From contig JAMDHS010000013.1 of NCBI GenBank assembly GCA_029717555.1, positions 124,001-188,000 on the forward strand: a stretch of DNA of 64,000 nt, given 5' to 3'. Positions 32,601-44,192 of this stretch are shown one piece after another; the first letter of the stretch is position 1, and each line of letters begins with the position of its first letter. This DNA is from Peribolospora baueri. Lineage: Eukaryota; Basidiomycota; Peribolosporomycetes; Peribolosporales; Peribolosporaceae. Below the pieces are notes generated by a model. That model did no database searches, had not been told where the DNA came from, and saw only the letters and a program-made list of their open reading frames with translations. A program made the translations under genes and the position numbers.

Positions 32601-34281
32601 CAAACCCGATCTCGTGCATCATGTCGATGCCGTGGAAAGTAGATCTAGCCTCGAGGAAAGGAAAGTCGAAAGAGTCACCGTTGTACGTTGCCATCACCGT
32701 CGGTCGAGCTTCCCGGATGTGTTCAAAGAAGCGGCGAATGACCGATACCTTTGAAGCGGCGCGAGTTCAAGGGATCAGTGATAGTTTGAGATTAGCCGCA
32801 GGGGGCCGAACGAAAGACTCACCTCGTCTGGTTCGTTAAAAACGACGAACGGGCCCTCATACTCCTCCTTCGGGGTATACTCAAAGTCTTGGATATCCTC
32901 GCTGACGATCTCTCTGTTGGTGATGAGGAAACCTTGACCGTCGACCATGTACGAAATCATCATGACTTGATCGCTAGCGGAGTCGGGAAATTTGAGCGGC
33001 TGTTTGGTCGTCTCGATGTCGAACGCCATCACCACTGGTTCGGCACGCTTCACGCGTTCGGGGACTGGTCTGAGAGAGATGGAGCCGGCGTCCGCGCGAA
33101 CGGTGTACCACATACCGACGCGAATGTCTGGGTTGCGAAACCAGAAGGCGAAGTGCAGAAGTCAAGACTAGCAAAGGGGCTCGATGAACGACGATGGCGC
33201 TCACCATTATCGATGGCCACTCGCAGATAGTATGGCACGTCGTACTCCCTCACATCAATGATAAGGTCCGCGGGGTCCGTTCCTCTCCCTTTGCCCTTCC
33301 AAGATCCCGTGGCACTTGAGCTCCACGCCTGTTCCTCGCCGCCTTGCTCCTCCAACTCCACCTCGACTGCCCCAAACCCAGACCCCGTTCCAGAAGTGGC
33401 CGAGATCATATCGGCATAGGCGTCTACGGCGTCAAGCTTCGTCCGGTTGGCTAGTTCGATTGGCAAGACGTCCTTGCGAACGCTGAGCAGATCATTTATG
33501 TTGCGGAAGAGGAGCTTGAGATACGTGCGACGGTATCCGAGCAAGTGATTCGGCTTGGGTGGGCAAAGGGAGAAAAAAGATCAGCTGTGAGCAAGGAAGT
33601 GTTGCCGAGCGAATTCTGCAGTCACGAGGCGTACCATCTTCAGGTCCTCCTTCCTGTCTCGGGCTATCTGTATGATCAAGCCGTCGAACTTGCGCATCAG
33701 CCATTCCTCTACCACGGACTCGCTCCCGGACTACGGAGTGCAAAGCGAGGACGCGTCATGTCAGCAGCGACTTTGCAAACAGTGCATGCGTGCCAAGCTC
33801 AGTCACCTTGCAGCCAACATAGAAGTACGGCTCGTAGAGGACGGTCGACTTGAACGTCGCTCCGTCGTCTTGAATGAAGTAGAAGTCCACGGCGGAGCGC
33901 CCTGAGGGCCATTCTTCATCTTTTACAAGCGTCTGCAAATAAATCAAAAGTATAGGCGTTGATATCCCGGCTGGAAAGGCGTTTGCACGGTTTGAGGCAG
34001 GTTCTTGAACTCACAGGATGCATATTGACGAGCCACGCTTCCTTTTCCTCGCCCTCCTGAAACCTCCAGAAGCCGAGACGTTCATCGATCTCGTCACGCG
34101 TCCGAACCTGATGAAACCGCTCCTCTACGTTCGTGCCATCCTCTCCAGGCACACGTTGCGCGCTGGGCGCCCCGGTTCCCGGTCCCTTTCCACCGGCGGA
34201 GGCAGCCCCTCGCCATCGCCCTCGTCCTCTCCCTCTACCTCGGCCGTTGGATGTAAGACCGAACGTGCGGCCACGAGCCAT
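26659..34281 (-). CDS. POL2: DNA polymerase epsilon catalytic subunit
   Basis: The leading-strand replicase with proofreading. The start is [20 protein letters not shown], with a Gly/Arg-rich head. Exonuclease motifs are intact: Exo [15 protein letters not shown], Exo [18 protein letters not shown], Exo [16 protein letters not shown]. Polymerase motifs follow: motif [21 protein letters not shown], motif B-region [20 protein letters not shown], motif [15 protein letters not shown]. The inactive C-terminal polymerase-like half is present and ends in two cysteine clusters ([13 protein letters not shown] with CASC, then [18 protein letters not shown]), which bind the Dpb2 subunit. Ten introns all lie in the first 3.2 kb; the last exon (26659-31051) is 4,393 nt without an intron. 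Overall length, about 2,200 residues, is normal. It shares a divergent promoter with SNC1. Confidence 0.98.
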
Positions 34282-34828
34282 GATCGATATTGACGAGGGA
34301 AAAAATTAGAAGAAGGGAGACAGAAGAGAGCCAGATGAAAGGAACAAGGAGGGTACGGTGTGGTGATAGACGAGAGGGGGTGGACAACCTCACAGCGAGA
34401 GTTCGCCGCGTCGGGGCGCGCACGCGTCAGGCGCGTTAATTGGGCTATGCGTACGTTAGGGTTATTACGCCTTCCCACGCCCACGTGCTGGGCGCTCGTT
34501 GTCGACGAGGCTATGAAACCACCGCAAGCGGCGCCGATGAGGCGACGGAGACGACGAGACGAGATCCCAGAACGGAACACATCACGAGAAGAACGAACGG
34601 TCAGACATCAGACGATCCTCGCAACGCTCAAATACGTACGGACACGCCGCACCGCCTCCTCACATTTAACGCCACTTGCGCTCAATCCTCCGGCCCCGCT
34701 TCCCTCTTCCCTACCCTTTGCTTGTCGTGTCCGTCGTTGATCGATCGACCTATCCGACCCTGACCTCCGGTCTACGATCCACAAGCCTTTCACCTTTCTT
34801 CTAACCGCCACCCGCCTGTTCACACGCC
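34282..34828. promoter_or_regulatory. Divergent promoter POL2 / SNC1
   Basis: A 547-bp spacer with a telomere-type motif at 34456-34464, 175 bp before the POL2 start. The SNC1 side has a pyrimidine-rich leader (34670-34828). No other gene is visible. Confidence 0.55.
34456..34464 (+). promoter_or_regulatory. Telobox-like TTAGGGTTA between POL2 and SNC1
   Basis: The plus strand reads acgttagggttatta, with one and a half telomere hexamers. Teb1/Tbf1-class factors are known to bind TTAGGGTTA in fungal promoters. It could serve either gene; the effect is inferred. Confidence 0.4.
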
Positions 34829-35578
34829 ATGGCCGAGCCCTACGATCCGTACATCCCCTCCGGCAATGCCTCCGCCAATCCGTCTGGCGCCAATCGGCCC
34901 GGCAACGCCAAGACCGCACAGATCCAAGCCCAGATCGACGAGACGGTTGGGGTGATGCGGGACAACATCAACAAGGTCAATGAGCGTGGCGAGAGGATCA
35001 ACTCTCTTCAGGACAAGACCGGTGAGTCCTCGTCATTCTTTTTGCGGCGGATGGCTGGCGACTGTAGGCGGTAGTAGCGTGGATTGTCCGACCTCGATGT
35101 CAAGCGCTTGCTTTTCTGCCCGCCGTTGTTCCGTAACTACAATAATGAATGCCTCTTTCTATCCGCCATTGTTTGAACACTGCTGACCTCACTTTGACTC
35201 ATTCCTCACCCTTGACAGATAACCTCGCCGTGTCCGCGCAAGGTTTCCGCCGAGGAGCCAACCGTGTCAGGAAGCAGATGTGGTGGAAGGTAAGTGTCTA
35301 TACACTGCATCTGACCGTGTTGAGCGTGCTTTGCTGTCGGAAGACAGACTTGCGAAATTGGTTGACTGAGGCCGCCTAATTGGCTGGTGTCGTTTGGTGA
35401 TCTCTCAGGACATGAAGATGCGCATTATCATCATCGTCGGCATCCTCATCCTTCTTACCGTCATCATCGGTGCGTCGGCTGCTAGCTCATGCTACGTGTT
35501 ATGTCGTAAGCTTGTGCTGAGAGTTTTCGTGATTCCATTATGTGGCCCTCAGTCCCTATCGTCGTCAAGGAGAAGTGA
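34829..35578 (+). CDS. SNC1: Exocytic v-SNARE, synaptobrevin/VAMP family
   Basis: This R-SNARE on secretory and endocytic vesicles pairs with Sso/Sec9-type t-SNAREs. Four exons (34829-35021, 35219-35289, 35409-35469, 35553-35578) give 116 residues. A Pro/Asn/Gly-rich head of about 30 residues precedes the SNARE motif, [20 protein letters not shown] followed by [17 protein letters not shown], with the zero-layer arginine in the second part. Then come the basic-aromatic segment RKQMWWKDMKMR and one C-terminal membrane anchor [20 protein letters not shown] ending KEK, a tail-anchored topology. Length and order are those of yeast Snc1/Snc2. It is divergent from POL2. Confidence 0.96.
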
Positions 35579-36924
35579 GTTTGGCGCATACATCTCGTCG
35601 TTTGCGAAGGTGGGGTTACGTCGATGTCGCAACCTTCGCTCACTCGCTCGCGTCTTGCCATATCATCGTCTTCAGGAAATGAGATGGGCACAGATCCAAT
35701 GTCCGCTCAGCCGCGCCATTACCCGTCTGTCCGCTGTCCTTTACATGGTCGTCTCTCTGCTCGGCTCAAGCCCACCTTTAGTCACCTCGGGCTCTTCTCT
35801 GTGGTAGTTCTTCAGCTCGATGGAAGCGCACCACTTGACTCGGTTTCCTCTTCTTCCCTTTCCGGCCCTCTTCTGTGCTTCCCTTGGGTACCTTTTTGTT
35901 CACATATCGATGCCTCCAGAATGTATTTGAGCTGAAATTGGAGCTGGGCCAGAATCACATACCTGTCCCATGTCCGAAAAAGGATGGGAGAATAGCGGTG
36001 ACAGACCTCCCGAAATCGTCTATGACGAGAGAGAAAGATGAGGTCGGGCGATCCCTCATCTTTCCTCATCTACCGTCCATCCTTGTCCGTCGTTCCTCCT
36101 CCCTTCGTACCACAGATATTTGAGCCGAGCTGAGGCCGACCGGATAAGAGGGATGCATGGACGGACGAGGGTCGAGAGGTATAGGTTTCTTCTTCTCCTC
36201 AGCACGAAATCATACAACCATCCCGACTGGCATGCCGTCGATGCCATCAATCCCATAGATCATTGTTCCTGTCCGACCACCAACACTCCTCTACCCGTCT
36301 GCCAGTCCTCCTCAGTCAGTAGGGCTTATAAACGGGTAGCCTCGTCGGCGCAGTCACGCCACGTAGGTAGAGAGTCCCCCCAAGTCCCACTTTGTGCGAT
36401 ATCGCTCAGGCTTCTTCGATACGTTGTCCCTGGTAGCCACTTGCGTGCTGGCCAAGTCGCGTCGAGGCTGATCCGAATCGAGCGGCTGAGCGGTGGAACT
36501 AGCGGGGACGGTATGCACACACGAGCGGCGGTGTTTGCATTCGACTGTGTCCTGTCTTTTGGAATAACGAGCTACCTGGCTGAAGATGACCGTCGTCGTC
36601 GTCGTTCGGACGAAAGGTGTCGCCTGACTTGCACCCTTTCACGCTCTACTTGCCCTGATCGGCCTCCACTGTCCGCACGGGCCGGCCCGAGAGAAGACCG
36701 ACGACCCGGCCTGACCTTCCAGGACATCCTTCCCTCCATCTTCCATCTCATTCCCTCACTCTCGTGCTTCCTCGTCTTCCGTCTGCTAGAGTCGTCGTCA
36801 TAGACTTCAACATATAGAGCTCGTATAGACACATAGATATTCCTCCCGGGACGAGGACAGCTGCGCCACATAGATCCAGCTTGCTAGTTCGCACCTACAC
36901 ACACACGCGTCTATCCATAGAACC
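35579..36924. other. Intergenic 1.35 kb, no supported gene
   Basis: The longest gene-free stretch, between SNC1 and the peroxidase gene. A 227-codon plus-strand frame is open from 36120 to 36803 but has no ATG near its start, a Ser/Arg-rich composition and no recognisable motif. A TATAAA-like element lies at about 36328. The last 150 bp before 36925 are pyrimidine-rich and fit a peroxidase promoter. No tRNA or other RNA gene was recognised. Confidence 0.4.
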
Positions 36925-38934
36925 ATGGCGCCGCCGCCGGTCGACTACGAAGGTGAGTAGGGCACAGGCGTGACGCTTCCTCTAGGACAAGTGGCCCGCT
37001 GTCTCTCGCCACAGTCTCCGTCGTCGTGCCCTTTTTCGATGTACAGCTCACACCCTTGATTTCCCTCTCTTTTCGATCGATTCCGCCCGATAGCCGTCAA
37101 GAGGGACATTATCGGTATCCTCAAGCAAGATGGCTACGACGATGGCAGCATCGGGCCCGTACTCGTTAGGCTGGCATGGCACGCAAGCGGAACGTACGAC
37201 GCCGCTGTGAGTGTCGGCAAGCGACCCCGTCGAATCGGTCGGCAGGTCCCCCCTCCTTGGACTCTCCTTAACCCTTCGGTGCCGGCTGGGTTCGGTCAGT
37301 CGAGTCGACGCATGCGTAGCAAGGACGAGCGTACTGATACTTTTTCACGCGTGCATGCATACATGTCTTTCTTCTCTCTCGTCATTTGTCCCTTCCGTAG
37401 ACCGATACCGGCGGATCGAACGGCGCCGGAATGAGGTTCGAGAAAGAGGCTGGTGACGGCGCCAGTGAGTCGTCTCCGTCTTTTTTTCTGTTCGTCAACG
37501 GCATGCACATCTCGTCTATTGACTTGCCATGGAGAGTTCAGGATGGCTGAACGTGGATGTCCTCCCTTCCGTCCACTCGACTACCGAACCGTCCGTTTCT
37601 TCCCCCTTATCTACCTCGCCCTTTTGCCCTCGCCTCTTCATTGTACCAAAGACAATGGTCTCCACCACGCCCGCGCCTTCCTCGAGCCCATCAAGCGTAA
37701 GCACCCCAACATCTCTTACGCCGACCTGTGGACCCTGGCGGGTGTGGTGGCGATCAAGGCTATGGGCGGTCCTGACATCCCGTGGAAGGGTGGTAGGACG
37801 GATTTCGTGGACGTGAGTGGCGAGGCCAAGCCAAGCGAGGAAACTTCGAACATGTTGGGCATTCACCCTCTGATGGAGATGGAGATGGCAGGCGACGAAC
37901 TCGTGTGCTGATCCGTTCTTCCTCGCTACCTTTCCCCTCTCACAGGACTCTCTCGTCCCTCCCCGTGGCCGCTTGCCGGACGGAGCTCAGGGCGCCGACC
38001 ACCTCCGCGCAGTTTTCTATCGCATGGGCTTCAACGACCAGGAGATTGTTGCTCTGTGAGTCTCCTCCTTCTCTGTGTACACGTTCACAAACGTGGTCAC
38101 GTACGATCGATCCGCTCCTTCTCTTTTCTTTTGTTGCTGATCGCCACCGGTTTTACCACCTCGCACCGTTTTTTCGCAACAGCTCGGGCGGTCACAGCCT
38201 TGGCCGCATGCATGCTGACCGCTCCGGGTTCGATGGTCCTTGGGTGAACAACCCAACGCGGTTCAGCAACCAGTTGTGAGTATCGGAGTCGGTCAGCTCA
38301 GCCGAGATGTCGGGCGCTTTCCTGCCTCTCCTTGATGGCTGATTTGCCTCATCGCATGCATTCCATTTTCGCTCCGTCTCTCAGTTTCAAGCTGCTCCTG
38401 AAGCTCAAATGGGAGCCTAAGAAGTGGCAGGGCAACAAGCAGTTCGTCGCTCAGGGTGTCGACGAAGAGCTGGCCATGCTGCCAACGGACGTGAGTAGCG
38501 ACCGCGCATCCGTCTTTGCGGTCACGGTGTCGCCGGATAGCTCGCTAACCATGTCATCAATCGTCCTTATCCTCACTCTCGGCGATCGTGGGTAACTGGC
38601 TTAGATGGCCCTCATCTCCGACCCTAAGTTCCGTCCTTGGGTGGAGAAGTACGCCGAGGACAAGGATGCCTTCTTTGCCGACTTTGCCAAGGTGTTCGCC
38701 AAGTTGATCGAGGTGAGCATGAGCACACGCTGGTCTGCCTCCATCTGGGGGTTGAGCGTTCGTGTATGCTCGTCAGTGCTCACGCCGGTACGCCCTCGTC
38801 GCTGCCTCTTCCACTGTGCCCTCTTCCCTTCAATTCCCCCCTTGTCACAGCTCGGCGTCCACCGCGATGCGAACGGCATCGCGACGCACGACCATTTGAG
38901 GAAGAAGGCGGGCGGCTACCAATCTAAGCTTTAG
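36925..38934 (+). CDS. Class I haem peroxidase, cytochrome c peroxidase-like, without leader
   Basis: It reduces H2O2 with a haem and an electron donor such as cytochrome c or ascorbate. Nine exons (36925-36952, 37094-37206, 37401-37464, 37652-37812, 37946-38055, 38183-38275, 38385-38490, 38605-38712, 38851-38934) give 288 residues. The distal site is [13 protein letters not shown] (Arg, Trp, His). [16 protein letters not shown] and [11 protein letters not shown] are family motifs. The proximal histidine is in [17 protein letters not shown]; most relatives have SGAHALGRCH. FDGPW supplies the CCP-type radical tryptophan. The C-terminus has LPTDMALISDP and [19 protein letters not shown]. It begins directly [15 protein letters not shown] with no mitochondrial presequence, so a cytosolic Ccp2/APX-like enzyme is likelier than mitochondrial Ccp1. 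Confidence 0.94.
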
Positions 38935-39438
38935 AGCCATGCGTCCATGCGGTCCTCCCTTTTCTTTCGTTCTTTTTTTATCCCTTGTCGTCCTGCTTTA
39001 GAGTATGGGACAGGCGTGGGGCGTTGCGGGATTTAATGAATGGTTCACCACTCTCCGTTCATTGGACTGGGACTGTTTGAAAATCGCTGCATGTTCCATT
39101 ATGCGAGTATGCGACGTTCGCATTTGAAAAGGATTGTCGCAAGGTCTTCGGCAGACCTAGACCTTCATCCAGGTCCACCTCCATAAGGTCCCGCCTGGCA
39201 CTCCACGTCGCTACAAAGGGCGATATCGCGAAAAGGGCGGGGCATCGATCTACGTCGCGATCGTCTCATCCGTGACACCTTCTATATGTTGTACAAGGTG
39301 CGAACAGCTTTGCACACTGACACCCGCCCCCGCAACTCGGCCTAGATGTTGGAACGTGGCAGTGCCGTGACTGTGGGACAGTCTGTCCGTCGCTGTCGCG
39401 AAAGCAGACTCCCGTCGTGCGCCTCTGAGCAAAAGGAT
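38935..39438. other. Convergent 3' spacer peroxidase / COQ4
   Basis: 504 bp between two stop codons. A short minus-strand frame near 39250-39432 is open but unremarkable. Nothing else recognised; presumably 3' UTRs. Confidence 0.45.
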
Positions 39439-40698
39439 TTAGGATGTCGAAGGAGCTTGACGCTCCATCGCCTTGCTCGGCCAGAGTTTGGTCTTGCGTC
39501 CGCGTGGAGTGTACTCCAATTTGAGCGGAGGGTCCAGAATTCCGAGCTCTCTCTTCATCTCCTCCATGTCCCTTTCCCAACACTCTTCCCAACACACTCC
39601 GATGAGCGGTTTGGCGCTCCCTCCCACGCGCACCGCCCAAGGCGCTAGTTGGCCAAAAAGAATCCCGCGCTCCTCGCTGGAAAGGCGCAGAGGCCCAAAG
39701 ACGGCGGAGATACCTGCGACGGGAAGGCCGAAGTTGGCCAGCTCGAACCATTTAACGGCGAGCTCGCCGAGCGTAGAGACTGGCATGGAGAGGAGGCAGT
39801 GGTAGAAGTCGTGCGATTCGCGATAGCGTTGCATCACGTAAGCCAGTTCGGCGTCGTCGACGAAGCGAACCTGCAAGGAGTGAAGAAGAAAAAGGCAGTA
39901 GGCAGGGATCGATTAGCATTCGCGGCAGAATGCAGACCATGCAAGGCAGTAAAGTCCGGATCGAAAGACCGCACCGCTGACGCACCTGTTCTCTGGTGTC
40001 CGGACTGACATTACACCACTCTAACCAGTGTACGTATGCCTTTCCAAACGTGCCCTCAGGAAGGCTACGAAGGTAGTCCATGTCCACCGTCTCGGTATTG
40101 ATCGCGGGACGATCTCGGAGGACACGCCTGCCGGAGTGAGTGGAGAGCATCTGGTCGCGCAGGCGCGGGAGGAAGGGGCCACCTGTTGTCTCTCCTAGGG
40201 CTGCAATCATGTCTGAGTCGGAAGGATGCAATTGGAAATGTCAGAAAAGAACCAGGGAGACTCCCGGGGCCGACACAGGTCAATGGCCCTTCCTATCGTC
40301 CTTCCTGAGCAACTCACCCCCTCGAGCCGGGTTATTGAGGGACGCGACGGCCGAACCGAGAGTCATGATCGCTTTCTGAAGTGTGTTTAGCGGGACTGCG
40401 AGCCAGACGGGCGTGTACGACGAGAGATGCTCAGACGTTTTTGACTTGATACGTCCATTCATAATGTCCAGGCGAGCAGATGGAGACGGAAGGAAGATAA
40501 AGATGACCGCTTACTATGTCCTTCATACAACGGTCGGTCACCGCTGTACGACGGTCCCTCTGACCGCCATCGCTGCTGCTGTCGGATGGCGTGCGCGCCG
40601 CCGAGTTGAGCAGAGATGTGAGAAACGTCCACAACGGCAAAGTCGAGGGAGCGGAACAGCTTGGACCTCGTCCGTGAGATCGTTCGAGGGACGGCCAT
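39439..40698 (-). CDS. COQ4: Ubiquinone biosynthesis protein Coq4
   Basis: A matrix-side inner-membrane component of the coenzyme Q synthome, recently linked to C1 decarboxylation/hydroxylation of the ring. Four exons. Exon 1 (40698-40515) starts MAVPRTISRTRSKLFRSLDF, a typical mitochondrial presequence, and runs to LYEGH; exon 2 (40395-40318) gives IPLNTLQKAIMTLGSAVASL and NNPARG; then DMIAALGETTGG, LPEGTFGKAYVHWLEWCNVS, and a final exon with RFVDDAELAYVMQRYRESHD. The metal motif HDxxHx11E is intact (HDFYH ... GE). Further conserved residues are KWFELANFGLPV and GPLRLS. Downstream of the core there is a short basic tail. Phases agree. It is divergent from the phosphotransferase gene with 279 bp between starts. 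Confidence 0.95.
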
Positions 40699-40977
40699 CT
40701 CGGGATGAGTAGAGAATTTGACGACGATGCCATCGTCCCCGGGCAGCCAGTTAGACCGGCCCGATCGGAGCGAGCGCGCACGTGACTTTCCAGATCTTCC
40801 GGTATCGGCGAGGTAAAGACGATTCCTGATCGACGAGCATTTCAACGTGCTGGCCAAGACGGGTGGCTGGCATCTCTCATCTTCGTCCTTCCCTTTCCTC
40901 TTCTGGCTCGCTTGACTTGCATGTTCTTGCTGCAGCCCTGCTGACTCCAGGTATACCGGTCTTCTCGCTCGTTCGCC
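40699..40977. promoter_or_regulatory. Divergent promoter COQ4 / phosphotransferase
   Basis: A 279-bp spacer between two outward start codons. Pyrimidine-rich leaders on both sides, no named motif. Confidence 0.5.
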
Positions 40978-43114
40978 ATGGCGATTTTCGACTATATCCC
41001 TCGCTCCCGGCTCGCCAACTTGCACAAGTACAAGTACTCTGGCGTAGATCACAGTCTGCTCTCCAAGCATGTGCTGACGCCGTACTGGAACAAGCTCGTC
41101 ACCCTTTTTCCGTTATGGGTGGCGCCTAACAGTGTGAGTGCTCAAGACGGGTCTCAACCTTCATGACCGAGCCCGAAGCCGTGGCTTTCGAAACTAATAA
41201 GATATGCTTCATCGTGGGCAGATCACCCTCACGGGCCTAGGAATGGTCATGATCAACTTCCTCACTTTACTCTATTATGACCCTGCTCTTTCTTGCGCCT
41301 CTCACCACAAGCTCGACCCTTCCCAGTACGCCTACGAGCACCTCGACGAGTTTGACTCCCCCCATCGCCTTGCGCCCCGTCCGCTTTTCGGACGCTTTGC
41401 GATGGGCGGTGCAGTGGAAGTTAGGAAAGGGGACGAAGCGCGCTGCGTTCCGAACTGGATATATTTCACGTACGTGCAGAGGGGTGCTCGTTGAGCATCT
41501 CATTAATGTTGACAGATGGAAACCCTCTGATCGAACTGAGTTTGCATTCTCTTCGACAGCTTCGCCATTGGTCTCTTCATATACCAGTCTTTCGACGCTA
41601 TTGATGGCAAGCAGGCACGAAGGACCGGCATGGCGGGCCCGCTCGGCGAGCTTTTTGACCACGGTAAGCTTGTTCGTCCCATCCTCGGAGGTCCGCCTGT
41701 GTTGCCTTTACTTATCATGAGACGTGTCCCGATGTTTGATCCGTCTCCTTCACCCTTTGTGTAATTGTAAGGTTGTGACGCCCTCAACACCACGCTCGAA
41801 GTCGTACTCTGCGCGTCCGCACTGAACCTCGGTCGATCCTGGTGGATGGTCGCCAGCGAGGTGGCCACCATTGCCAACTTTTACCTTACGACGTCAGTCT
41901 CCTCACCTCTCATTCTTGTCATGTCTTCTCTCTGCCGCAGAGGCTCATATATTCCTTTTTGCGACCACTTGCAGCTGGGAAGAACGCCATACGGGTACCC
42001 TTTACCTCTCTGCCTTTTCTGGGCCCATCGAAGGCATAATGATGATTTGCGGCATCTACGTAATCACCGGCTTCGCCGGTCCCACCTTCTGGGACCAAGG
42101 CGTGCTGTCTGTGCTCCGGCTCGATCACATCTCATGGGTCAGAGAACACTTCGCCGGCGCGAATATCCCCTTGAACGACGCGTTCCTGTCCTTCAGTGCG
42201 GTGGGACTGGCCGCCAACGTCATTGCTAGGTGGGCATTTCTTTGGTGGGAAAGGGATGGTGTATATTTTCGCTCATTTTGCGACCACGTCGACTGTTCAA
42301 CTTTCTTCACTCAGCTCTTCCAACGTCATCAAGGCTCGCCGAGCTTCCAATAAAGCCATCCTTCCTCCGCTTTGGGGCCTACTGCCCTTCGTCTTTTCCA
42401 CGATCCTCAACCTCCTCTGGCTTTCCGGAGGTCCTTCCTCCGCCAAGCTTCCCGGCTGGGCGAGTGCCCCGATTCTCAGCGATCCGGACACGTTCCTCCC
42501 TTTCATCTGCTACTGGGGACTTTCTTTCGCGTACAACGTCGGACTGATCATCGTCTCTCACGTCACCAATGCTCCCTTCCCCTACTGGGCAGCTCCCACC
42601 GTGTGGAGTGGCCTTGGAGCGCTGGACGCCAATCTGCCGAGGTTGCTTGGAAGGTGAGCACAAAGGACGCTGTCCTCTTCGCCATCGATATAAGGATCCC
42701 ATTTCCTTCGAAGCACAACACTCATTCGTACTTTTCCCTATTCCCCGTCGACTGTCCTTACCCGCTTTACACCACCAAAGGCAACCTCTCCTTCAATCGA
42801 CGCCTGCCAATGCCCGTCTTTTCATCCTCTTTTCCCTCCTTCTTTCCTTCCTCCTCTACACCCACTTCGTCGTCTCTGTCATCCACCGCATCACTTCTTA
42901 CATCGGCATCCCGTGCTTCCTCGTTCGCCCCAAACGCCCTTCACCGGCCTCTATCCTCGATGTCAAGTCGCTCAAGAAGCTGGCGGAAGACGAAAAGGCT
43001 GCGGAAGTGGCGCTCGGCGGCTATAGTCCGGCAGACGGAGATAATGGTACGGCTGTCGTGGGGACGACCGGGGTCAGGACGAGGGGGAAGAAGGCGAATG
43101 GAAAGAGGGCATAG
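40978..43114 (+). CDS. Choline/ethanolamine phosphotransferase (CDP-alcohol family)
   Basis: It transfers phosphocholine or phosphoethanolamine from the CDP form to diacylglycerol, the last Kennedy-pathway step, in the ER/Golgi. The start [20 protein letters not shown] continues with [20 protein letters not shown] and [13 protein letters not shown]. The catalytic motif DGx2ARx8Gx3Dx3D is perfect: [20 protein letters not shown] with GCD following. Later membrane segments include [40 protein letters not shown] and [20 protein letters not shown], giving about eight to ten TM helices. A basic C-terminal tail ends ANGKRA at 43114. About seven introns. Between YYDPA and WIYFT (about 41280-41470) the frame is open through an insert that could partly be intron, so the exon-2 boundary is uncertain. 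Whether it is CPT1- or EPT1-specific cannot be told. Confidence 0.93.
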
Positions 43115-44192
43115 CGAAGTGTGGAAGGGGTAGACGAGAGTTGGGGTGCGCTTTGGAGGCAGCTTAGGAATCGGCACGGCGGACTATGCCATCAGGTTGG
43201 TTGACATTCCTTGAGTGGAGGTAGGGTCCGGCACGGAGGGCTTGGGATGACGTTGCCTTGTTCCAACATCATGAGGTACGACTTGCGACGATGACAAAAT
43301 AACGCTAGTGTTCACCGAGGTCGGTCTGAGGACTTCTGGGAAGGAACCTATGCTGTGTGCGCTTCAGGATTTGCAGTCTTGTTTGCATCCATATTCTTAT
43401 GACTGGTTAGAAATACATCATGTTTACTTGATCCATGAACCATGAAGGACGACGAGGACACAGGAAGACATGCCGATAGGCCCCACCGTGTGCATATCCG
43501 AGACTTCTTCCCGTTGTCCCATTCCTTGTTTCGTTTGGCCTCAATTTCGGGCCTGCGCATGGACCGGGCGCCTGCGCACCAGCTTCAGCAATCCGCTTGA
43601 TTTTAGTTGATTTATATGGAACTTGACATGGCCTTGAAAAAGACACGAAAAAGCGCGCCCACCCCTCACCTCACCATCCGCTGGCCTCGAAGCGGGCGCT
43701 ACGATATAGAGTGGGTGAAGCACTCCACATCCATGGCACGGAAGGGATTCCCGATCGCCCTCGCAGGTGCTTGCTGTCGTTGATGTCCATGGCGTAAGTG
43801 CTCCTATCGAAGCAGTGGTATCCTCGCCGATTGCCCTCCCCACCCTCCCCCCCCGGTAGAAGGATTGCCATCTTAATGAAGTTGGAGAGGCTACTCCAAA
43901 GAAAGCCGAGAGATCCGCATAGATGGGAAGGAGAAGTGTCGGGTGAAACGGCAGAGACGCAGACGAGTACACGTCTGTTGATCAGGCACTTTATAGGTCG
44001 CACAGACTTGAGGTGCAACACACATCCACCAGCTCCCTGAACGAGGGTTCTTGGGAACAGCGCTGTAGGCGACCGTCAGGCTAGCATTCCTTCTGGTTCC
44101 TGTCCAAGCAATTACGGCTCACACTAAGGCTCCAAACATGGCCGAGGGCGGTTCAAGCGCCAGAAAGGAAAATGTGCAAGTAGTTCATTCCA
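43115..44192. other. Convergent intergenic 1.1 kb, no supported gene
   Basis: Between the ends of the phosphotransferase and TYR1. Two overlapping minus-strand frames (43541-43972 and 43671-44021) are open for 116-143 codons with no motif and no homologue I recognise. It may hold only 3' UTRs and terminators, but is long for that. Confidence 0.35.

Noticed and set aside
36120-36803. 227-codon open plus-strand frame between SNC1 and the peroxidase
   Set aside because: No ATG near its start, Ser/Arg-rich composition and no motif; long chance frames are common in GC-rich DNA.
43541-44021. Two overlapping minus-strand frames between the phosphotransferase and TYR1
   Set aside because: No recognisable domain, no clear splice signals linking them, and composition like chance frames.
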